Origin: Flectobacillus sp049240685
GTDB taxonomy: Bacteria > Bacteroidota > Bacteroidia > Cytophagales > Spirosomataceae
Direction: 5' to 3'
Assembly (NCBI RefSeq): GCF_049240685.1
Contig: NZ_JBMLSD010000230.1
Span: 1 to 29,053, forward strand
Length of the DNA: 29,053 nt
Both the position numbers and the translations under genes were made by a program. The notes under the pieces are model-generated. The model saw only the letters and a program-made list of their open reading frames with translations. It made no database searches and was not told where the DNA came from. Shown piece by piece: positions 23,022 through 29,053 of the stretch; positions within the stretch are counted from its first letter, which is position 1, and each line of letters opens with the position of its first letter.

Positions 23022-24350
23022 TTAATGAGCTAAAACGATTATTTCAGAATTTTCGAGACTCGTTCCTTTGGTTTCGGGCATGATTTTCCAAGCAAAAAAT
23101 CCTTGAAGTACCATCATCAGAGCAAAAAAGCTAAAGGTGATGCCTCCACCGAGGGTTTCGGCCAAATAGGGAAAGGTAAAGGTGATGATGGCTGCCAATA
23201 TCCAGTGGGTGAAACTCCCAATGGCTTGTCCATACGCTCGAACCTCGTTGGGAAATATTTCGGCAATGAATACCCAAATCACAGCGCCTTGCGAAAAGCC
23301 AAAGAATCCAATAAATAAGAAGAGGTAAAAAGGAACCCAAAGGCTATTGCCTCCCAAATAGAAAGACTGTGCCACCAATACTAAGGCTACTACCAAGCCA
23401 ATGGAACCCCAACGCATAAGCGCTCTGCGTCCGAATTTGTCGATTATGGCAATGCCTAAAAGCGTTGAAAGCAAGTTGACTAAGCCTATTCCTGCCGATG
23501 ATAGGAGAGAGGAGTCTTTGCCCAGTCCCGACATTTCGAAAATGCGGGGAGCAAAATAAATAATAGCATTAATGCCAGAAACTTGATTAAACACCGCAAA
23601 TAGTACCGATAAGGTCAGCGGACGACGATAAGCAGGTTGCCAAAGTAAGCTGAATTGGCTTTTGCCTTGTGACTGAGCGCTTTCTTGAATTTGGGCTAAA
23701 ATCTTATCCGCATTTTGCGTATCGATTGTTTCAAGAATCGTTTTGGCTGTTTGAAAATCCTTTTTTACCAATACCAACCAACGTGGACTTTCTGGAATGA
23801 GTAATACTGTTACGATAAAAAGCAAGGAAGGTAAAGCCTGAATACCGAGCATCCAGCGCCAAGCTTCTGTGAATACTTCGGATAAAAGGAAGTTGGATAA
23901 ATACGCCATTAGAATGCCCAGTACTACATTGAACTGAAACATGGCAACCAATCGACCTCTTTTGCTAGGAGGTGCAATTTCGGAAATATACATAGGGGCT
24001 ACCACCGAAGAAATCCCTACGCCCAGCCCGCCTAAAAATCTAAACAACAAGAAGATACTCCAATTGGGCGCAAAAGCAGTACCTAAAGCGGCAACCAAGT
24101 AAAAAATAGCAATTAATAATAAGGTAAAACGACGACCGTATTGTTGTGCAGGAATACCCCCCAACAATGAACCCAATACGGTTCCGATTAAAGCAATCGA
24201 AACGGTAAGTCCATGCTCAAATACATTGAGGTTCCAGAGGTGTTGGAGGGTTTGTTCTACGCCCGAAATAACTGCAGTGTCGAAGCCAAATAGGAAGCCT
24301 CCTAACGCAGCAGACAACGACCATAATACTAGTTTTAAATTCTGATTCAT
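23022..24350 (-). CDS. Sugar porter of the major facilitator superfamily (likely fructose)
   Basis: 442 aa with 12 predicted membrane spans. Sugar-porter signatures: GGFLFGFDTAVISGVE in helix 1, GRR after helix 2 and again in the second half (DKFGRR), PESPRWLV at the end of helix 6, and PETKGTSLE at the C-terminus. These proteins are typically proton-sugar symporters of the inner membrane. The adjacent fructokinase (12-base gap) argues for free fructose as the substrate, moved from periplasm to cytosol. A minus-strand TAATTTTG at 24383-24376 lies 26 bases before its start and could be the promoter of the porter-kinase unit. Confidence 0.93.
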   Translation of the reverse strand: MNQNLKLVLWSLSAALGGFLFGFDTAVISGVEQTLQHLWNLNVFEHGLTVSIALIGTVLGSLLGGIPAQQYGRRFTLLLIAIFYLVAALGTAFAPNWSIFLLFRFLGGLGVGISSVVAPMYISEIAPPSKRGRLVAMFQFNVVLGILMAYLSNFLLSEVFTEAWRWMLGIQALPSLLFIVTVLLIPESPRWLVLVKKDFQTAKTILETIDTQNADKILAQIQESAQSQGKSQFSLLWQPAYRRPLTLSVLFAVFNQVSGINAIIYFAPRIFEMSGLGKDSSLLSSAGIGLVNLLSTLLGIAIIDKFGRRALMRWGSIGLVVALVLVAQSFYLGGNSLWVPFYLFLFIGFFGFSQGAVIWVFIAEIFPNEVRAYGQAIGSFTHWILAAIITFTFPYLAETLGGGITFSFFALMMVLQGFFAWKIMPETKGTSLENSEIIVLAH

Positions 24351-24375
24351 GATAGACTGTTGAATTTTGATGAAC

Positions 24376-24383
24376 CAAAATTA
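24376..24383 (-). promoter_or_regulatory. Candidate -7 promoter element of the porter-fructokinase unit
   Basis: On the minus strand TAATTTTG fits TAnnTTTG, 25 bases from the porter ATG. The nearest TTTG upstream is about 35 bases away, too far for a standard -33 element. The rest of 24384-24530 is AT-rich with no gene. Confidence 0.35.
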
Positions 24384-24530
24384 GACTAAACTATAGGCCT
24401 TTATTGTCAGTTTTCTTTCAAAGAGTTTTATAATTGATACATTGGTTTAATATATTGATAATGAGATATTTATATTATTTTTTAAAAATAAATTTATTGC
24501 TTATGTTGCATAGATTCAAATAATGTTACA

Positions 24531-27239
24531 TCAACTATTTCTCCATTCTGATGGCGTTTGCTGGGTCTTTTGCTTGAAGAAAGTCGTGAAGTAACTAGGG
24601 TTGTTAAATCCAAGTTCGTAGGCGATTTCAGAGATGGTTTTATCTGATTCTTTGAGTAGTGCTTTTGCTTTTAGGAGTTTAAAGTCGGCAATATAATCTG
24701 TTACATTTTTGTTGGTCAAAGCAGAAATTTTTCTAAAGAGTTGTACCCTCGACATTCCCAATTCTCGACTGAGTTTTTCGACCGATAGGGTACTTTCTGT
24801 GAGGTGTTTTTCTAGTAATAATTCAAACTCTACTAAGAATTTTCGTTCACCTTTTTGGATTTGGCTAGGGTTGGTAATTTCTCCCGAAAATCTTCTACGC
24901 ATTCTATCACGATTGTCGAGGAGGCCTTTGATTTTTTCTTCTAAAAGTTGTTGATTAAAAGGTTTTGGAATATAAGCATCTGCACCTGCACGAGTTCCTT
25001 CGATTTGGTTCTCGGTTTGGCCTTTGGCTGTCAACAAAATCACAGGAATATGCGAAGAACGAAAATCATTTTTGATTTTTTGTGTCAATGAAAATCCATC
25101 CATGCCTGGCAGCATCACATCGCTAATAATCAAATCGGGGATATTGCTCAGTATTTCTGTCCAACCTGCTTCGGCAGTTTCTACACTTACGACATTATAG
25201 AATTGTTGTAATTTTTGTTTCAAGAAAAGTCGCAAATCGGGGTTGTCTTCAATCAAAACAAGCGTATTTTCATGGTGCTCTGCGGCGGGCGTATCCACCA
25301 CTACCGTAGGTTCGATATCTTCTTTGGTATAATGAGGCATCTGAGAAATGCCTTCGGTGTCTTCCGAAACGAGTATTGGTAAAGTTATTTTGAAGGTTGT
25401 CCCTTTCCCTTTCTGAGATTCTACCTCGATTTCACCTTGGTGTAAGGTCAAAAATTCTCTAGAAAGTGCCAAGCCCAAACCTGTTCCTAGCGAAATATTT
25501 TGATTACCTCGATAAAACAAATCAAAAGCTCTTTCTTTTTCTTCTTGGGTCATCCCGATACCATTGTCAGCAATAAGAATTTCTAACTTTTCCACATTTT
25601 TTAATAACGAAATGTGGATAGCACCACCATCGGGCGTGTATTTGAAAGCATTGGATATGATATTGAAAAAGACTTTGTCCAACTTTTCGGCATCAAACGA
25701 AAAAGGCAAGGTTTTGAATGGACAAATAAACTGTAAATCAATTTGTTGACTTCTTGCTTTTACCTGAAAATCGTTGACGATATCTTTGATAAAACTCACT
25801 AAATCATGTTGTTGACGATTCAATTCCATTTTTCCAGAATCTACTTTTCTTAATTCTAGCAACTGATCGACCAACCTCAAAAGGCGATTTGCGTTTTTCT
25901 GAATCAATAAAAAAGCTTGTCTAGTTTCTTTGACATCTAAGGTTTTTCGGTGAAGAATATCTTGCGTTGGTGTCAAAATAAGACTCAGAGGCGTTCGAAA
26001 CTCGTGAGAGATATAGGAGTAAAACCGAAGTTTATCTTCGGTGGCTTGTTTGGCCAATAGCGAAATACGTTCTATTTCATTTTTTTGATTCAAAATAGCC
26101 TCATTTTGCTCTGACAAGCGAACATTGGATTCCTGACGGTCTCTGAAAAGGTAAAACAGCACAGCACCCAGTAGCAATAGTAAAATCAAGAAGAAAAAGG
26201 ATAGATACAAAACTGCTTGTTGGGAAGAAAATATCTTGGTCAAATCGTTGATTCGAGTAGCTTGTCGCTCAATATCAGCGTGTTGCTCCTTTAACTTGTT
26301 GAGTTGCGCCAACATGATATTCACATTTTGGGCATCGATAACGCTTGTAAAAAGCTGATTTTCTTTTTCAAAAGCTTGTTTGCGTAAGATTTTGGCTGCA
26401 ACACGGATAGATTCTTCGCCACCTGTAGGGTACAGAATGGTGGCATTGATGATACCTTTTTTTACCAAATCTAACCCTAGATTATCACCAACCAAACCAT
26501 CTACACCAATGAATTTCACCTTTTTTTCTATACCTAATTCTTTACAAACATGATAGGCGATTAGAGCACATCGGTCGTTATGAGCAAAAATTAAATCGGT
26601 CAAATTGGGATTGGATTTAAGTTTTTGGGTCAGCGCTTCTTTCAAATCCTTATCAGCCCAATCTTTATTCAAATAATCAACATATTGAATACGAGGATAT
26701 TTTTGAATCACTGAATAAAAACCATCATGACGTCCAATGGCAGGAGTTGTTCTTGGACCAAATCCGATTTCTATTACTCGTCCATGCCCGTTGAGGAGAA
26801 TATTGGCATATTCGCCTGCATGCTGGCCTACCACAAAGTTATTTGCCCCGACAAAGGCCGTATATTGGTTCGAAAAAACGTGACGATCGACTACCAGCAC
26901 GGGGATTCCTTTTTGATAAGCTTTGGAAATAGCAGGCTCTAGAAACTTACTATCGTTGGGCGATACAATGAGTAAATCCACAGGAAGGTTGATAAGCTCT
27001 TCAATTTGAGCGTATTGTGTTTGGTTATTCCATTTGGAGTCTTTCAAAATCATACTCAGCTCAGGGTAAAAGCTTAGTTCTCTATTCATGCCTTCGACCA
27101 TTTCTTGACGCCAACGGTCGTCCATTCCACATTGTGAAAAACCGATACGAAAATGCTGTTTCTCGTTCGATTGGCAGGCACTACAAATCAAGAGAATCAG
27201 TACAAAAAGCCAGCAATGGGAAGAAGTATGTTTTTTCAT
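24531..27239 (-). CDS. Hybrid two-component sensor/regulator with periplasmic sugar-binding domain (BT1754-like)
   Basis: 902 aa combining sensor, kinase and transcription factor. An N-terminal signal ends in a lipobox-like ICSAC (C22). Residues about 28-310 are a periplasmic-binding-protein domain of the LacI/ribose-binder type (FRIGFSQCGMDDRWR start, VDRHVFS, FIGVDGLVGDN). One membrane span lies at about 343-365. The kinase core has H412 (YISHEFRTPLSL), N530 in the N-box, DNGIGM (558-563) and GTGLGL (585-590). The receiver has E664/D665, phospho-acceptor D707, T737 and K759. The end (about 805-900) is an AraC-type double helix-turn-helix (GMSRVQLFRKISALT.., ELGFNNPSYFTTFFKQ). In B. thetaiotaomicron BT1754 this architecture binds fructose and switches on levan utilisation, which fits the genes here. 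Confidence 0.95.
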   Translation of the reverse strand: MKKHTSSHCWLFVLILLICSACQSNEKQHFRIGFSQCGMDDRWRQEMVEGMNRELSFYPELSMILKDSKWNNQTQYAQIEELINLPVDLLIVSPNDSKFLEPAISKAYQKGIPVLVVDRHVFSNQYTAFVGANNFVVGQHAGEYANILLNGHGRVIEIGFGPRTTPAIGRHDGFYSVIQKYPRIQYVDYLNKDWADKDLKEALTQKLKSNPNLTDLIFAHNDRCALIAYHVCKELGIEKKVKFIGVDGLVGDNLGLDLVKKGIINATILYPTGGEESIRVAAKILRKQAFEKENQLFTSVIDAQNVNIMLAQLNKLKEQHADIERQATRINDLTKIFSSQQAVLYLSFFFLILLLLLGAVLFYLFRDRQESNVRLSEQNEAILNQKNEIERISLLAKQATEDKLRFYSYISHEFRTPLSLILTPTQDILHRKTLDVKETRQAFLLIQKNANRLLRLVDQLLELRKVDSGKMELNRQQHDLVSFIKDIVNDFQVKARSQQIDLQFICPFKTLPFSFDAEKLDKVFFNIISNAFKYTPDGGAIHISLLKNVEKLEILIADNGIGMTQEEKERAFDLFYRGNQNISLGTGLGLALSREFLTLHQGEIEVESQKGKGTTFKITLPILVSEDTEGISQMPHYTKEDIEPTVVVDTPAAEHHENTLVLIEDNPDLRLFLKQKLQQFYNVVSVETAEAGWTEILSNIPDLIISDVMLPGMDGFSLTQKIKNDFRSSHIPVILLTAKGQTENQIEGTRAGADAYIPKPFNQQLLEEKIKGLLDNRDRMRRRFSGEITNPSQIQKGERKFLVEFELLLEKHLTESTLSVEKLSRELGMSRVQLFRKISALTNKNVTDYIADFKLLKAKALLKESDKTISEIAYELGFNNPSYFTTFFKQKTQQTPSEWRNS

Positions 27240-27270
27240 ATTGATGAAGAAATGCGTTATCCCTAAATGA

Positions 27271-27314
27271 CAAAAAGATAAACAATGTTTGGAAAAACAC
27301 AGCTTATCTTTTTG
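27271..27314. promoter_or_regulatory. 11-bp perfect inverted repeat between GH32 and the hybrid regulator
   Basis: CAAAAAGATAA (27271-27281) is repeated inverted at 27304-27314 with a 22-base spacer. It may be a weak GC-poor terminator of the GH32 gene or a binding site ahead of the regulator gene; the arrangement does not decide. Confidence 0.4.
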
Positions 27315-27362
27315 AGAAAGGGTCAGGTTGAGATACTTTGAGCTTTAGTTCAGATATTTAAG

Positions 27363-28943
27363 TTACCAAGTTTTTTTCAAAGCCCAGATTTTCAAGGTTT
27401 TTACTTTTACTCCTGCTTCGGTGGATTGAATACTAAATTGGTTAAAGTTTTCGCTTGGGAAGAAAATATCAGTCATGACAGTTTTGCCATTGTCTGCAAA
27501 TAGTTCGGCCGAAGCCACGTCAACAAACAAATGTAATTTAACCATTTTGTTTTCGGTAAAACGAGGAGCAATATCTATTTTCTCAAAAAATTCTTTCGAA
27601 AAACTATGGTCACCAGCTTGGCTTCTATCGCTGAAAAATTGATTAGACTCACTATCGTATCCTATGCTGTATTTTTCTCCTTTGGTATTTGAAAAGACTA
27701 ATGACACTTTCCCTGAACGAGGTTTTTCAAATTCTATTTCTAGTTCTGATAAAGTCGGTTTGAAACCCAACTTTGGTGTCCACGATTCGGAGGTTAATGT
27801 TTTTGCTTGTGATAAAACAAAGCTTTTTTGAGGAACTCTCAAGGCTTGTAATTCCTTGACAGGCTCAGAAATTAAGCGGTATCCTTGGGTAGTTTTTTGT
27901 AATGACAATACACGTGGGAGTGTAGCCGCACTACGCCAAGCTTCTGTCGGCACATTTTGGGCATATTGCCAGTTGCTCATCCAGCCAATCAATATTCTAC
28001 GACCATCTTTTTGTGGTACATCCGACCAAGTTACACCTGCGTAGTTGTCACGACCATAGTCCATCCACAAACCTTGGTTATTTTGAATATAAGGTTTGAT
28101 AGAATCATCAAGAATAAAGTTTTTCCCGTCAAAATCTCCTAAAAAATACTGTGTACCCGAACCGCCGTTTGGTGCGCCAGGGTTGATATTGATGATAAGC
28201 ACCCATTTTTTACCTTCAGGAGTTGGCAATTGGAAAAAGTCTGGGCATTCCCACACACCACCATGATTACCCCATTCTTTACCAAAACTACAGGCCAATT
28301 TCCAATCTTTTAAGTTTTTCGATGTCCATATCTCTGCGTGGTCTTGTACAGCCAGCGTTACCAACCATTGCTGATGTTGCTCGTCCCAAATCACTTTTGG
28401 GTCTCTAAAATCACGAATGCCCGGGTTTTTGATGACTGGGTTTTGAGCGTATTTTGTCCAAGTACGTCCGTTATCGTTGCTGTAGGCTATTCCTTGTGTT
28501 TGAAAATCTATGGCACCTGCTTTTTCGCCAGCCATATTATGATAGGTGTACATTGCTATCAACGGAGGCTTATTGTTTTTACCAAAACCGCTCGTGTTTT
28601 TCCAATCCACTACCGCACTTCCCGAAAATATATAACCCAAAGAATCGGGATATAAAGCAATAGGGAGGTTTTTCCAATGAGTCAGATTTTTACTGATGGC
28701 ATGCCCCCAGTGCATAGGCCCCCACACATTTTTATCAGGATAGTGCTGATAAAACAAATGATATTCGCCTTGATAATAAACCATACCGTTGGGGTCGTTC
28801 ATCCAACCTTTGGGTGGTGAAAAATGGTATTGAAGACGATGAGGCTCATCATATTTGGCATCAGGAACAGCTTGCTGCGCCTCGGCTGACAAAATTGGAA
28901 GTATGCCTAATGATAAATATGTGACGATAGCTTTTGTAGACAT
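27363..28943 (-). CDS. Glycoside hydrolase family 32 (exo-fructanase/invertase type)
   Basis: 526 aa. A signal peptide (MSTKAIVTYLSLGILPILSAEA) without a lipobox puts it in the periplasm. The five-bladed propeller carries the three GH32 catalytic motifs: nucleophile D50 in WMNDPNG (47-53), transition-state stabiliser D181 in FRDP (179-182) and acid/base E232 in WECP (231-234). A C-terminal beta-sandwich follows (about 385-526; ASAELFADNGKTVMTDIFF). It should release fructose from the non-reducing ends of inulin- or levan-type fructans or split sucrose; motifs alone do not separate these. It is the first gene of the locus as seen here, 123 bases upstream of the regulator. Confidence 0.95.
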   Translation of the reverse strand: MSTKAIVTYLSLGILPILSAEAQQAVPDAKYDEPHRLQYHFSPPKGWMNDPNGMVYYQGEYHLFYQHYPDKNVWGPMHWGHAISKNLTHWKNLPIALYPDSLGYIFSGSAVVDWKNTSGFGKNNKPPLIAMYTYHNMAGEKAGAIDFQTQGIAYSNDNGRTWTKYAQNPVIKNPGIRDFRDPKVIWDEQHQQWLVTLAVQDHAEIWTSKNLKDWKLACSFGKEWGNHGGVWECPDFFQLPTPEGKKWVLIININPGAPNGGSGTQYFLGDFDGKNFILDDSIKPYIQNNQGLWMDYGRDNYAGVTWSDVPQKDGRRILIGWMSNWQYAQNVPTEAWRSAATLPRVLSLQKTTQGYRLISEPVKELQALRVPQKSFVLSQAKTLTSESWTPKLGFKPTLSELEIEFEKPRSGKVSLVFSNTKGEKYSIGYDSESNQFFSDRSQAGDHSFSKEFFEKIDIAPRFTENKMVKLHLFVDVASAELFADNGKTVMTDIFFPSENFNQFSIQSTEAGVKVKTLKIWALKKTW

Positions 28944-29024
28944 AGTTTTGTTAGAAATATGGAATGTTTAATTATTCGAAATTACTATGACCTAGATAAT
29001 CCTTCTTTTGTAAAATGTACAGAT

Positions 29025-29053
29025 ACTTATAAAAATGTTACATTTTTGTAAGT
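29025..29053. promoter_or_regulatory. Hairpin upstream of GH32 at the window edge
   Basis: 13-base arms (29025-29037 and 29041-29053, one wobble pair) around TTA. AT-rich, about 80 bases before the GH32 start on the minus strand. It could be an operator of the locus or the end structure of a gene beyond the window. Confidence 0.4.

Noticed and set aside
1..29053. tRNA, rRNA or known riboswitch
   Set aside because: No cloverleaf, rRNA block or recognisable riboswitch core was found by eye in the spacers; a covariance-model search would be needed to exclude small RNAs.

Overview
The window looks like a chromosomal stretch of a Bacteroidota bacterium, probably of the Cytophagales (Spirosomaceae/Cytophagaceae-like). 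This rests on a SusC/SusD outer-membrane pair, a hybrid two-component system with a periplasmic sugar-binding domain, AT-rich intergenic DNA, TAnnTTTG-type promoter candidates, weak Shine-Dalgarno signals and the long form of GAPDH. Genus is inference. There are 100 Ns at 14764-14863, so the two halves are scaffolded rather than continuously sequenced.

Layout. 1-3080 (+): the tail of an upstream gene, a TlpA-like exported thioredoxin protein, a single-domain response regulator and a PhnP-like metallo-beta-lactamase-fold hydrolase, separated by clear terminators. 3400-7004 (-): a NatA/NatB-like ABC exporter pair, a Lys/Ala-rich small protein of unknown function and a SpoU/TrmH RNA methyltransferase. 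7348-12969 (+): a heme/peroxide block made of hemN, a secreted catalase, hemA and a secreted ankyrin-repeat protein, ending at a strong bidirectional terminator facing a MATE exporter (-). After the gap comes a long-form GAPDH gene (+). 16839-28943 (-) is a fructan/fructose utilisation locus read as GH32 glycosidase, hybrid sensor/regulator, sugar porter, fructokinase, SusC, SusD.

How the genes work together. In the fructan locus SusC/SusD would bind and import fructo-oligosaccharides, GH32 would release fructose in the periplasm, the porter would carry fructose inward, fructokinase would feed glycolysis, and the hybrid regulator would sense free sugar in the periplasm. The design resembles the Bacteroides thetaiotaomicron levan/fructose locus governed by BT1754. 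In the heme block, hemA and hemN make heme, the catalase consumes it, and the ankyrin protein is a plausible catalase-maturation partner, as known for AnkB of Pseudomonas aeruginosa and Cj1386 of Campylobacter jejuni.

The most unusual feature is intergenic. Many spacers contain degenerate tandem arrays with a period of 7 or 8 bases, often running right up to a start or stop codon. One is a 54-bp tandem repeat with a G-quadruplex-like head directly after hemN. Two spacers (katA-hemA and susC-susD) carry diverged copies of the same 170-190 bp element with imperfect terminal inverted repeats, in opposite orientation. The second copy splits the normally tight susC-susD pair.
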